DNA from: JBCCDY01 sp039030555
GTDB lineage: Bacteria; Bacteroidota; Bacteroidia; Cytophagales; Cyclobacteriaceae
Direction of reading: 5' to 3'
Length of the DNA: 64,000 bases
Assembly: GCA_039030555.1 (NCBI GenBank)
Contig: JBCCDY010000007.1
Span: 186,001 to 250,000 of the forward strand
Part shown: one piece after another, positions 20,001 through 26,386 of the stretch
How the letters are laid out: each line of letters begins with the position of its first letter
Position numbering within the stretch: position 1 is the stretch's first letter
Made by a program: the position numbers and the translations under genes
Notes under the pieces: generated by a model
The model's database searches: none
Told to the model about the DNA's origin: nothing
What the model saw: only the letters and a program-made list of their open reading frames with translations

Positions 20001-20065
20001 ACATACTCCAAATCACAGATGAGGTTTCTGGTGAAGTACTCAGAACCAGAATCATAAAGGATTAA
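11042..20065 (+). CDS. Giant T9SS-secreted choice-of-anchor-I / endonuclease / 5'-nucleotidase protein
   Basis: A single 3007-residue ORF. A signal peptide ends near VSVGQ. The start is 11042, preceded by GGAAGAG; ATGs at 11090-11096 are alternatives. Approximate domains: 30-235 jelly-roll-like; 240-510 lamin-tail-like and linker; 512-1035 choice-of-anchor-I beta-propeller; 1046-1205 and 1211-1365 two copies of a choice-of-anchor-J-like domain; 1375-1600 OB-fold like extracellular nucleases; 1651-1963 endonuclease/exonuclease/phosphatase (LKVVAFNVLNYF, LTEIEND, IGDLNAY, SDHDPL); 1976-2165 DNRLRE-like; 2262-2540 metallophosphatase; 2590-2790 5'-nucleotidase C-terminal domain; ~2818-2920 Ig-like; ~2925-3007 T9SS sorting domain (FPVPTSDVLYI to RIIKD). 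Probable job: cell-surface DNA digestion and dephosphorylation to release nucleosides and phosphate. The nucleotidase metal motifs are non-canonical (HNNDGE, GGGDE). Confidence 0.88.
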   Translation: MLNSDYPKSVHTKITLMMMNFTKKTGFGALFILLLGMLPLVSVGQTTLLSEDFEDATLNYSPIITEFSDDAGDYFGRVASDGITIGTFVEYTNLQGSGFFGAQDTDGDGNPSSVSIALSQIDISGLTDFEISLFIAEDQSTDGNEDWDGDTQFLVEASIDGGAFFNVFAIEAEGGTNTVPRVDTDFDGIGDGDEITAEFTEFSASITGSGSTLDIRISFNELEAGDEDIAIDNIEVTGSTAMPAVRLVSIDLTTESITLENFGTTADISGYFICLGPGQYAQLTGYDGIMTGTTLSSESSIAIDLTTGPANVNELNGPNGEIVLFTTNTDGVNTGGAFFGSTTDPNLLVSYVQYGAGNDTRAQQAVDAGRWDDVENFVSGTAPYLFTGMGDDFGSDFWISSDPASVEIDTEELVEASLDGAEVTLELENDAFADDSFELDNFTLNGAPDGLSIENIELDDLDAILTMAYNGGNFDENISGFSITVDGEELFGSVDLTTSDFTIQAVQEENVSMSFTDVLEGQLLGRFQVGSPVDVFDESAAEIAAFDPQTNRLFFTDGDSDVIRVLDISNPMTPTEVAGSPVALAGGPNSVAVNSSLGIFAVAVEGDEVDDNGVVQFFNTSTLAQVGSNVTAGVLPDMLTFTPDGTKVLVANEGEPNDDYTIDPEGSISVITLPADLSTLSDTDVTQVSLTSLNGMEATFAAQQGRIFGPGATVAQDLEPEFIAITPDNNTAFVACQENNIMIVLDISTTTPSITDAFGLGLKDHSVAGNGLDASNDDNAINIARWPVFGMYQPDAIAVYNDGASNFIVTANEGDGREYEGTPGFVEVERGNDFDLNPANFPDADALQQEAALGRLEVTNVNGNGGDDEFEALWSFGARSFSIWDESGNQIWDSGNQLEVLTRMRNPEIFNTTNSENNFDNRSDDGGPEPEGVTLGEINGRTYAFIGLERISAVAIYDITDETAPTFAGYLINRDGSVDLDEDNPTEEALAQVGDLGPEGLVFIPSDLSPNGENLLVVTNEVTGTVAIWQVGEVPLPAGPITAINEDFDDACPEGLPEGWSIFNTDNELAGCSDPEDGDFIEFSGFSAGAGESFLLTPQLDLTEGRFILNFDYENEFGGPDPEILVSTDYPGTGDPRNFTFTNLTEATAIFATQTSGDAFENSGDIDLSDITSESVTIAFAYESLGSGGGNSLRIRVDNIFIGQSALFVDANFDDTCPELPEGFVEFNESLDLISCGGTDDQFIDFNGFGVGAGRSWLITPIVDFSAPEIFISFEYLNQFGGPAPEILFSTDYPGSGDPNGFTFTSIPELESIVGTGTDGAFLPIGDIDLSFIGEEAVIAFRYTSEGPGGGQSLRYRIDNLTIGLPVSIEPAGDRTISEIQGAGLESPFVGAPVSTSGIVTAIFDGNEPYTGAGFNSNLGGFFIQDSGDGDPMTSDGIFVSAAQSDLGVFLNVGDELSLNAVIQEIFGQTVLTSVTDIVVESTGNDLPEAVEVDLPVANAEDFERWEGMLVTVIDELTVQENRNIDNFGELRLGEGGRFLQPTQVIDVNNDPASGTSIQGSSNVGAILDTFDEIARRTIFLDDARAGSNNMPIPYLDGNNTVRAGSTVTGLSGVLNFDFGAYRIQPTEEPTINFAARPSVPDVNQEGDPTLKVVAFNVLNYFNGNGDGTGFPTSRGAGTFAEFQDQTAKIVSAIAELNSDVVGLTEIENDEDEENQSAIEDLVAALNAQLGAGTYDFIPTGVIGRANGTADEIKVAFIYKPSTVEAVGNHAILNNEFDPAYIDTQNRPALAQTFREIASDEMFTAVVNHFKSKGSDCDDPDFDFELEDPDLGDGQGNCNRTRTSAALVQSEWLTTDPTEMGDPDFLVIGDLNAYAQEDPIDAFRSTGFRLLSTEPDSSYSFIFDGNSGALDHILASPTISVQVTGSQTWHINADEPDILEYDGDSDFFSPNAFRSSDHDPLIVGLALDNTIAPPPVGDTLALSSQISSSVDDAEETSAGDLIDITSSDLEIVDDDFRGAGQIVGLRFNNIGIPRGATIVSSNIRFTVDEIDAIKNTEEIDLEIFIQDNSSPDPFSDTPGNISGRSYLENTVEWSPNVWAEVGDSGDDQTTPDLTGLVQAIIDREDWVAGNSIVFSIQGSGVRTAESFDGDESSAAILSIEFEDLGPQAPVLVREIPDITTRVNLGINLDLNPFFADSDSRILFNVEDASTGMIPGELTLENGILTGFFAAAAELTLIAQATSFGDTISDEFNITIEEAPANSVLSLAIFHNNDGESTVQPEQVVINGEETLAAGAGQFVQTLNEARTEAASANFESIMLSSGDNFLAGITFNISLQDGIFYDALLLDAIDYDAITLGNHDFDFGTDILADFINSFETNQAPYLSANLTFENEPRLDSLASADRILPSTVVNRGGQDIGIIGLTTPILASISSPGNTTIDQDVQTILQDEVDALEGEGVNIIILLSHLQGIDEDTALIRNITGVDVVIAGGGDELLSNNPVIGNPFNLPVEGEYPVVSQDADGNDVFFVTTAGNYRYLGDLKLDFDADGNVIEVVESSDVRLIVGDADSTIVEEIEVPTLPIPQVLATSVFDLDARNTTIRTGEGNLGNLVADALLFQARENANLFGVGTPDIALQNSGGIRTNVLLPAGDLTDVDLFNITPFNNQVSVIEGVTATQLKAIMERGVFEAPGANGVFPQISGFEVEYDVSQQAQVQDNMGIITTPGERVFAITLIEEDGTRVPLVERGQVVDGAPTVNMISNDFTFDGGDGYPFEQLGLTSFTTLGATYNQAFVNYITSPNGLNGVVDSSAYNPANLPIRLIPGTATANSAPTVANPIADIDQFSGFGTETVDLSSVFTDADGDALTLSAASSATNVVSVAVAGTTLTITEAGTGSSEITVTAVDGFGGTVSDVFTVTVSTLTGIEDLLLESLEIFPVPTSDVLYIRLGIVSASEIKLISLTGQDVIVMAPGNGSNVQLDLRSVDNGIYILQITDEVSGEVLRTRIIKD

Positions 20066-20085
20066 CAATTATTTAACCAACACTT

Positions 20086-20120
20086 AAAAGCCCCTCTAAT
20101 TTTCAGAGGGGCTTTTTTTA
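20086..20120 (+). terminator. Rho-independent terminator after the giant gene
   Basis: A perfect 12-bp stem (AAAAGCCCCTCT with AGAGGGGCTTTT) around a 7-base loop, running into a T tract. It lies 21 bases after the stop and separates the giant gene from the metallopeptidase. Confidence 0.93.
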
Positions 20121-20142
20121 TATCTTCTTAGAAAATGAAATT

Positions 20143-21387
20143 ATGAGAAAGATACTGTTATTAATCCCATTAGTATTACTGTCTTCGTGTTTTGATATAA
20201 ATGAAGAAGATCCTATCGTAGAATCTAATAAAATTGATCCTAACAATCCTATGATTAAAATGATCTTAGCATCTGGTTTCGGGATAGAGGATATTGAGTC
20301 AATTAACAATAAATATATAGTTCAAGGTGATATTTTATTTACAAATGAACATTTGGAAACTTATAAACAGATTTCTCTTAATCAAAAAGTTGATCAGGTT
20401 CAATATCAATATTTAGTTGATGAAGAGCACAGATGGATGAAAATATATCTTCAACCAGATGATTTTGTACATCTAAATCCTAACATTTTAAATGATGTGC
20501 TTACTGAGGCCATTATAGCTTGGAATAGCGTTGGTTCTGATATCTCTCTGTCTAAAGCAAATTCTGCGGGGGAAGCAGATATAATCATATCTAGCAGCTA
20601 CTATGAAGAGTTTTCTCTTTGTGCTCTGGCATCTTTCCCTTTAGTTTCAGGTGAGCCAGGCCCTTCAATACATTTTAATGATTGGACTTTTGAAACTAGA
20701 CCTTTAAATTTCTCACAATTGGTTCTTCTTACTGCACACGAGATTGGACACTGTTTGGGTTTTGGGCATACTAACTTACCAAATTTAGTCCCAGATTTTG
20801 AGACATTTGGTTTTTATGTAGTTGATGGAACACCAACTACAGATAATTTATCAATAATGAATGCTGGCATTTGTGGTGTTTCATTTAGTGGTCTTTCGGA
20901 ATTTGATAAACTTGCTTTATTAGCGTTGTATCCTTCAAATGATGAAATTTATCTATGGAATTTTGATGGGAATGATGATGAAAGGATTGGAAACCCATCT
21001 GATCTATCTAGTTCTACATCTATTACGCCCAACAATTCTTTGGAGTTAAGTAATAAAAGAGTTCGATCTGGGGATTTTACTTATATATTGAATGGAAATG
21101 AAATTTTTATAAGCGGATATGTTTTAGTAAGATGGAGAAAAGACAGTGATGGAGATGTCGAAAGAACCAGAGCTGTAGTAAGGTTGATAGCTCAAGGGGA
21201 TAACATTATATATGAAAATAGAATTGGAGGTCGTTCAGGGGGTGAGGAAAGAAATAATACTGAATGGGTGTACTTTGAAGATGTTGTAACAAGTTCTTAT
21301 GTTGGTGAATTCTTTTTAGAGCTTGAGGAGGAAGAAGGGGACAGAGATGCTCATTTTGATAACATCACTATTAGAATAAACAGATAG
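20143..21387 (+). CDS. Lipoprotein zinc metallopeptidase of the HEIGH (M57-like metzincin) type
   Basis: 414 residues with a lipoprotein signal (LLLIPLVLLSSC, lipid Cys16). The zinc motif HEIGHCLGFGH covers residues 199-209, with ligands H199, H203 and H209, catalytic E200, and a probable Met-turn (LSIMNAG) about 45 residues later. The HExxHxxGxxH pattern and the exact HEIGH string point to the M57 dual-action HEIGH family within the metzincins. The C-terminal ~130 residues look like an all-beta domain I cannot assign. It is expected to be membrane-anchored and to act in the periplasm or at the surface. It is separated from the giant gene by a strong terminator, so it is transcribed independently. 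Confidence 0.87.
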   Translation: MRKILLLIPLVLLSSCFDINEEDPIVESNKIDPNNPMIKMILASGFGIEDIESINNKYIVQGDILFTNEHLETYKQISLNQKVDQVQYQYLVDEEHRWMKIYLQPDDFVHLNPNILNDVLTEAIIAWNSVGSDISLSKANSAGEADIIISSSYYEEFSLCALASFPLVSGEPGPSIHFNDWTFETRPLNFSQLVLLTAHEIGHCLGFGHTNLPNLVPDFETFGFYVVDGTPTTDNLSIMNAGICGVSFSGLSEFDKLALLALYPSNDEIYLWNFDGNDDERIGNPSDLSSSTSITPNNSLELSNKRVRSGDFTYILNGNEIFISGYVLVRWRKDSDGDVERTRAVVRLIAQGDNIIYENRIGGRSGGEERNNTEWVYFEDVVTSSYVGEFFLELEEEEGDRDAHFDNITIRINR

Positions 21388-21410
21388 TCTTAAATCAAGC
21401 TTAAAGTTTA

Positions 21411-21438
21411 TAGCCCCACTATTTGTAGGCTTTTTTAT
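21411..21438 (+). terminator. Possible weak terminator after the metallopeptidase
   Basis: AGCC and GGCT arms with a CCAC/GT extension around a short loop, followed by seven T. The stem is short and imperfect, but the position 24 bases after the stop fits. Confidence 0.4.
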
Positions 21439-21463
21439 TTCCAGCATTTACTAACTTGGCTGA

Positions 21464-22729
21464 ATGCGTAATGCAAATGATCCGCTTTTAAAATCATGGG
21501 TTAAAGTACCGGAAGATTCAGACTTTCCAATCCAAAACCTGCCTTTTGGGATTTTTAAAACCAATGAGCTAAACCCAAGAGCAGGTATACCTGTTGGGGA
21601 TTATATACTGGACCTTGAAGTCCTTTTAGAACACAGTTTTTTCAATTCATTAAAAACGGATGTTAAGAATACTTTCAACCAGCCATTTTTGAATCCTCTT
21701 TTGGCAAAAGGCAGGTTAGCCTTAAGTGAAGTAAGAAATAGGATATCAGAATTACTTGATATCAATAATTCAGAACTTCAAAATCGACCAGATTTAATTG
21801 AAAAAGTACTGATTTCCAAAAACCGAATTCAGGAATTAAAACCCATTGACTCGAAGAATTATACAGATTTCTACTCTTCAGAGCAACATGCCAGAAATGT
21901 CGGGTCAATGTTTCGTGATCCCGATAACGCCCTACTTCCAAACTGGAAAAGCCTCCCAGTTGCATATCATGGCAGAACATCTTCCATTGTTGGTACTAAT
22001 GTCCCTATAAAAAGACCTAAAGGACAGTTTAAAAGTAAGGATGGTTCCATTGGGTTTGGACTGAGCCAAAAATTGGATTTTGAATTTGAAATGGCTTTTA
22101 TAACCTGCTCCAATACAGAGCTAGGAGAACCTATAGATACAAACTTAGCAGAGAATCATATTGCGGGCTTGTTGATGTTTAACGATTGGTCAGCTCGTGA
22201 TATTCAGGCTTGGGAATATCAGCCGCTGGGCCCATTTCTGGGGAAAAATTTTGCCTCATCCATTTCTCCATGGTTAGTGACACTTGATGCTCTTGAACCT
22301 TTTAGAATAGAAGGACCAAAGCAGAAAACCGAGCCATTGGATTATCTGAAGTTTCAAAAACCATCGCACTTTGATGTTCAGCTGGAGGTCATCTTAAGAA
22401 GTGGTTCTTCGGAGACCTTAATTACCAAGGGAAACTACAAAAACCTCTACTGGAACATTTGCCAGCAACTAGCTCATCACACTGTAAATGGCTGTAACAT
22501 TCAAGTTGGTGATATTTATGCATCCGGAACGATAAGCGGTAAGGAACCAGACTCTTACGGTTCTATGCTAGAGCTATCATGGAATGGTGAAAAACCAGTT
22601 GTATTAAATGATGGATCAGAAAGGACTTTTCTCGAAGATGGTGATGAAATTATTTTTAAAGCTTATGCTGAGCAAGAAGGAATTCGGATTGGGTTCGGAG
22701 AGTTGAGAAATAGAGCAATTAGCAATTAG
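21464..22729 (+). CDS. fahA: Fumarylacetoacetase
   Basis: Final enzyme of tyrosine degradation: it hydrolyses fumarylacetoacetate to fumarate and acetoacetate in the cytosol. The 421 residues match the family length. An N-terminal SH3-like domain (DSDFPIQNLPFGIF) precedes the catalytic domain. The metal and active-site motifs DFEFEMAF (about residue 205) and LLMFNDWSARDIQAWEYQPLG (about 240) are intact, with the conserved LGKNFASSISPW following. No other tyrosine-catabolic gene is adjacent. The last four codons and the stop lie inside a 7-bp tandem repeat array; the reading frame always meets TAG in the third repeat unit, so array length changes cannot extend the protein. Confidence 0.95.
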   Translation: MRNANDPLLKSWVKVPEDSDFPIQNLPFGIFKTNELNPRAGIPVGDYILDLEVLLEHSFFNSLKTDVKNTFNQPFLNPLLAKGRLALSEVRNRISELLDINNSELQNRPDLIEKVLISKNRIQELKPIDSKNYTDFYSSEQHARNVGSMFRDPDNALLPNWKSLPVAYHGRTSSIVGTNVPIKRPKGQFKSKDGSIGFGLSQKLDFEFEMAFITCSNTELGEPIDTNLAENHIAGLLMFNDWSARDIQAWEYQPLGPFLGKNFASSISPWLVTLDALEPFRIEGPKQKTEPLDYLKFQKPSHFDVQLEVILRSGSSETLITKGNYKNLYWNICQQLAHHTVNGCNIQVGDIYASGTISGKEPDSYGSMLELSWNGEKPVVLNDGSERTFLEDGDEIIFKAYAEQEGIRIGFGELRNRAISN

Positions 22730-22783
22730 CAATTAGCAATTAGCAATTAGCAATTAGCAATTAGCAATTAGCAATTAGCAATT
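22714..22783. repeat. Ten perfect tandem copies of the heptamer AGCAATT
   Basis: A 70-bp array with ten identical 7-bp units and a partial eleventh (AG). It begins within the 3' end of fahA and extends into the intergenic region. A perfect short-unit array like this is prone to slippage. It is too short and spacerless to be CRISPR. Confidence 0.97.
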
Positions 22784-22891
22784 AGTTTATAGTAGAAATC
22801 CATAAAAAAGTTCCATAAATGAAAATTTGTTTTGGTTATACTTTCTTTGAGGATAATTCGTAATTGATCATTGTTAACTGTTAATTGAACC

Positions 22892-23761
22892 ATGATTATA
22901 GACCCCAAAAACACCTCTGTTAATGAAATGTATACGACGATGGTAGGTTCGGTAATGCCTCGTCCAATTGCATTTGCCAGTACGATCAGTAAGGATGGGA
23001 ATGTAAATCTGAGCCCTTTCAGTTTTTTTAATGCCTTTGGCTCTAACCCTCCTGTTTTGATTTTTTCTCCTGCACATCGAACCAGGGATAATACACCGAA
23101 AGACTCATACCTGAATGTAAAAGAACACCCTGAAGTGGTTATAAACATGGTTGATTATACCATCGCTGAGCAGATGTCACTTTCCAGTACAGAATACGAA
23201 AGAGGTGTTGATGAATTTGAGAAATCAGGATTGACTGCCGAAGCCTCCATAAAAGTGAAACCTCCACGTGTTAAAGAATCTCCGGTTTCCTATGAGTGTA
23301 AGGTATTAGAAGTGAAAAGTATTGGTAACTCCGGAGGTTCAGCTAACCTCGTTATTTGTGAAGTATTATTAGTGCACGTTAAAGAAGAGCTATTAAATGA
23401 AAAAGGATATATCGATCCCTACAAAGCTGACTTAATCGGGAGGCTAGGAGGGCCTTACTATACAAGAATAACACCCGATACAATCTTCACAATCAAAAGA
23501 CCTACAAAATGGAAAGGGATTGGCGTCGATAGTTTGCCAAAAAACATAAAAGAAAGTTCAGTTTTAACGGGAAGTGATCTCGCTAGGTTAGGGAATTTGG
23601 AAATGCTTCCAACTCAATCCGAGATCGATGAATATGCGAAAAATAAGACTTCAGAGACTGATAATTTTGAAGAAACTCATTCGAAAGCAAAAGATTTAAT
23701 AAGGAATGGAAAAGAGTTAGAGGCGATTAAACTTCTGATGTCAGAAAAAATTAAAATCTGA
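22892..23761 (+). CDS. Flavin reductase-like FMN-binding protein
   Basis: 289 residues. The N-terminal ~200 residues match the flavin reductase-like split-barrel domain (VGSVMPRPIAFASTISKDG, NLSPFSFFNAFGSNPPVLIFSP), which binds FMN and commonly serves as an NAD(P)H:flavin oxidoreductase. The C-terminal ~80 residues (from IKESSVLTGSDLARLGNLE) are an extension often seen in Bacteroidota versions; the actual partner oxygenase, if any, is unknown. It is a separate unit lying 162 bases after fahA, beyond the heptamer array. The ATG at 22892 gives the conserved MIIDPK start. Confidence 0.88.
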   Translation: MIIDPKNTSVNEMYTTMVGSVMPRPIAFASTISKDGNVNLSPFSFFNAFGSNPPVLIFSPAHRTRDNTPKDSYLNVKEHPEVVINMVDYTIAEQMSLSSTEYERGVDEFEKSGLTAEASIKVKPPRVKESPVSYECKVLEVKSIGNSGGSANLVICEVLLVHVKEELLNEKGYIDPYKADLIGRLGGPYYTRITPDTIFTIKRPTKWKGIGVDSLPKNIKESSVLTGSDLARLGNLEMLPTQSEIDEYAKNKTSETDNFEETHSKAKDLIRNGKELEAIKLLMSEKIKI

Positions 23762-23840
23762 TTAAACCTTTCCTGTTTTCTCTTTTCTAAGAGACGAACA
23801 ATTACAACATAGAACAAATAGGAAACGAAAATTAGAAACT

Positions 23841-24185
23841 ATGAAAAAGTTATTTTTTATCATCGCTTTAGTATTTGGATTTGGTTTCTTATCGCAAGCG
23901 CAGGACTCAGCAAATACAAGGACTAAAAGGGCTGATGCAAGACAAAAAACTCAAAGAGCAAGAATAGCTGAAGGAAGAGCATCAGGAGAAGTTACCAAAA
24001 GAGAGGCAAAGGCATTGAGAACCAATCAACGTCATATCAAAAGAACGGAAAGAAGGGCCAAAGCAGATGGAGAAGTTACAAAAGCTGAAAAAGTTAAAAT
24101 TGAGAAAAAGCAGGATAGGGCTAGTAGAAGAATAAGAGAAGCTAAAACAAATGATATTAAAAAAACAGATTCTTCCGGAAATTAG
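23841..24185 (+). CDS. Small secreted Lys/Arg-rich repeat protein
   Basis: 114 residues with a clear signal peptide (MKKLFFIIALVFGFGFLSQAQ). The mature part is highly basic and predicted helical. It contains an internal duplication of the pattern (A/S)xGEVTK-x-E (SGEVTKREAKALR and DGEVTKAEKVKIE), each followed by an Arg/Lys-rich helix. I recognise no assigned function; comparable small basic secreted proteins occur across Bacteroidota. The DGEVTKAE string vaguely resembles an EF-hand loop but lacks the full set of acidic ligands. It is a single gene bounded by a terminator. Confidence 0.8.
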   Translation: MKKLFFIIALVFGFGFLSQAQDSANTRTKRADARQKTQRARIAEGRASGEVTKREAKALRTNQRHIKRTERRAKADGEVTKAEKVKIEKKQDRASRRIREAKTNDIKKTDSSGN

Positions 24186-24207
24186 AATAGTTAGTGTTTA
24201 AGTTTAT

Positions 24208-24243
24208 AAAGCTCTGTCCCTTACTGGGATGGAGCTTTTTTTA
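24208..24243 (+). terminator. Terminator between convergent genes
   Basis: AAAGCTC-t-GTCCC / GGGAT-GGAGCTTT stem with loop TTACT, followed by a run of T. It abuts the stop codon of the converging hydrolase gene and probably also limits read-through from that side. Confidence 0.82.
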
Positions 24244-25095
24244 TGTATGCTTTTCCAGAAAATGACTAAGCTTTTCTAATACTTCAAATGCATGTTGTGG
24301 CAACTCATTTTTCTCGTAGGGGTGCTTTCCTCCGAAGGTATGATTGCCTTCCTGTACGATCATTAACTCCACCTGATCATTCCAGGTTTTTAGCTCATGG
24401 GCATATTCTACAGGAAGTGTTTCATCACTTGTACCATGCGCTACGAAAATAGGGACAGACAAATTTCTTACGGTATTTGGGATATCCAGGCGGGAATAAT
24501 TTTCGAGTGTATTTTCAACAAGTTGATAATATAACGGCATAATCTGTTTGGTACGACTGTTTTCTATAGTCATAACCCCATCTTTTTTCCATACTTCAAG
24601 AACCTCATCCGACCATCTTTTTTTGAGATTATGGATGGGAGCTAGAGCTGCAACCACATTTATACGCTCGTCTTCTCCAGTTTTTAAAATAGCTAAACCT
24701 CCACCTCTACTGTGTCCAAGAAGGATCAAACGATTAATTGAAACACCACTTTTCTTCAGTGTTGAATCTTCTGAGTACAGATAGTCAATGGTAGTCCCAA
24801 TATCATCCAGCTCAATACTGAAATTATTATTTCCGAACGCTTCCAGATCATCAAAATCACTTGGCTTTTCCGGAGTAGTTCCGTTATGGGATAAATTCAA
24901 TTTGGAAAATGCAAAGCCCTTGTCAGTAAAATAGTCCGCCATTAAGTTAAAATAGCCCCAGTCTTTAAATCCCTTAAATCCGTGAATGAACAGAATTAAA
25001 TCCTTAGGTTCTGAACTTTCATTCCATCGTACATCCAGGAGTATCTTTTTGTTGTTATGTTTTGAATCTAGTATGATGTTGTCTACAGTTTTCAT
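24241..25095 (-). CDS. Alpha/beta hydrolase (serine peptidase S9 / dienelactone-hydrolase-like)
   Basis: 284 residues, cytoplasmic (no signal peptide). Oxyanion HGF at 38-40, nucleophile elbow GHSRGG with S129, catalytic D224 (AHGTSDETLP) and H252 (EGNHTFGG) form a complete triad in the right order. The substrate cannot be inferred: esterase, thioesterase or oligopeptidase are all possible. It is transcribed alone, converging on the small basic protein gene. A 13-bp palindrome lies 15 bases upstream of the start. Confidence 0.9.
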   Translation of the reverse strand: MKTVDNIILDSKHNNKKILLDVRWNESSEPKDLILFIHGFKGFKDWGYFNLMADYFTDKGFAFSKLNLSHNGTTPEKPSDFDDLEAFGNNNFSIELDDIGTTIDYLYSEDSTLKKSGVSINRLILLGHSRGGGLAILKTGEDERINVVAALAPIHNLKKRWSDEVLEVWKKDGVMTIENSRTKQIMPLYYQLVENTLENYSRLDIPNTVRNLSVPIFVAHGTSDETLPVEYAHELKTWNDQVELMIVQEGNHTFGGKHPYEKNELPQHAFEVLEKLSHFLEKHT

Positions 25096-25409
25096 TCGCT
25101 ATGTTTTTAAACACATTGTGTTGACGAAGGTACAAATCAAAAGAGTTTGACATAAAGTAATCTGATTCTCGAAAATGTCAATCTTATTTTTAAAATGAGC
25201 TGGGTATTGCCTTTCCAGACCGTCTTTTTCAGAATTATAAACGTAGTGATCAACTATTTCTTATTAATTGAGTTCTTTCACCTGTTTATGTCCTATTTTC
25301 AAAGCTTTAAAAGTAAATAGCCCAAAAGCCTCATTTTCGACTAAGCCATTAATCTCAAAGTGATCAAATCTTTTACAAAACTATGGTTTTACGGTATTAT
25401 TGCTGAAGC
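25096..25409. other. Divergent intergenic region, hydrolase / polyprenyl synthase
   Basis: These 314 bases contain no supported gene. They should carry promoters in both directions, but I could not find an exact TAnnTTTG box. The only regular structure seen is the palindrome at 25110-25122. Confidence 0.4.
25110..25122. promoter_or_regulatory. 13-bp palindrome, possible operator of the hydrolase gene
   Basis: AACACA-T-TGTGTT has perfect 6-bp arms about one central base, 15 bases upstream of the hydrolase ATG. Symmetry and position suggest a dimeric regulator site, but there is no further support. Confidence 0.28.
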
Positions 25410-26384
25410 ATGCCTTTGAATATTAAAGACATACAAGCTCCAATTGCCTCCGAGATGTCGGAGTTTGAGAAGCGGTTTCGTCATTCGATGAAGAGCAAAG
25501 TCGTTTTGATCGATAAGATCATGACTTACATCGTGAAGCGTAAGGGCAAGCAGATGCGTCCCATGTTTGTATTTCTTTCTGCAGGAAGTACTGGTCAAAT
25601 CAGTGATTCCACCTACTATGGTGCTTCTCTTATAGAGCTTTTACATACGGCTTCCTTAGTTCATGATGATGTTGTAGATGACGCACTTTATCGAAGGAAT
25701 TTTTTTTCCATTAACGCACTCTGGAAAAACAAGATAGCAGTACTGGTCGGAGATTACCTGCTTTCCAGAGGCTTGCTTTTGGCTTTGGATAATAATGAGT
25801 TTCAACTTTTGAAAATTGTTTCAGAAGCCGTTAGGCAGATGAGTGAAGGAGAGTTGCTTCAAATGGAGAAGGCAAAAAAGCTGGATATCACAGAAGATAT
25901 TTATTATGAGATCATAAAACAGAAAACGGCTTCCTTAATTGCTTCTTGTTGTGCGGTTGGTGCCGCTTCTACAGGTTCGGATCAACAAACAGTCGATACA
26001 ATGAAAGATTTCGGCCTGAAAGTAGGAATGGCTTTTCAAATTAAAGATGATCTTTTCGATTATGGTAGCGATTTAATTGGTAAGCCTGTAGGGATAGACA
26101 TAAAGGAAAAAAAGATGACTTTGCCACTCATTTATGCCTTGCAGAATACAGAGAACTCTGAACGATCAGCCATAATTAAAATCATCAAAAAGAATAAGAA
26201 GCGAAATTCAGATGTTCAAAAAGTAATTGATTTCGTTACCTCTAATGGTGGATTGGAGTACGCTGAGAAAAAAATGAATGATTTTTACAACGAGGCTTTA
26301 GAAACCATTAATAGCTTACCAGAGTCAGATTATAAATCTTCACTGAACGACTTGGTTCGTTTTACGATTGAAAGGAATAAATAA
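25410..26384 (+). CDS. Long-chain trans-polyprenyl diphosphate synthase
   Basis: 324 residues. It condenses isopentenyl diphosphate onto an allylic primer to make the side chain of menaquinone. KGKQMRP at 45-51 binds substrate. The first aspartate-rich motif DDVVD is at 86-90 and the second, DDLFD, at 213-217. Position 81, five residues before the first motif, is Ala; a small residue there is typical of long-chain enzymes (octaprenyl or solanesyl type) rather than farnesyl synthases. The exact chain length is inferred, so no gene symbol is assigned. It converges on the thioredoxin-like gene with two bases between stop codons. Confidence 0.93.
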   Translation: MPLNIKDIQAPIASEMSEFEKRFRHSMKSKVVLIDKIMTYIVKRKGKQMRPMFVFLSAGSTGQISDSTYYGASLIELLHTASLVHDDVVDDALYRRNFFSINALWKNKIAVLVGDYLLSRGLLLALDNNEFQLLKIVSEAVRQMSEGELLQMEKAKKLDITEDIYYEIIKQKTASLIASCCAVGAASTGSDQQTVDTMKDFGLKVGMAFQIKDDLFDYGSDLIGKPVGIDIKEKKMTLPLIYALQNTENSERSAIIKIIKKNKKRNSDVQKVIDFVTSNGGLEYAEKKMNDFYNEALETINSLPESDYKSSLNDLVRFTIERNK

Positions 26385-26386
26385 TT

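Noticed and set aside
11042..20065. The giant ORF as an assembly join or fused genes
   Set aside because: The frame is open throughout, starts with a signal peptide and ends with a T9SS sorting domain, followed by its own terminator.
22714..22783. CRISPR array
   Set aside because: The repeat unit is only 7 bp with no spacers; it is a simple tandem repeat.
22768..23148. Minus-strand ORF of 126 codons opposite the flavin reductase
   Set aside because: It lies antisense to a gene with clear family motifs and has no recognisable features itself.
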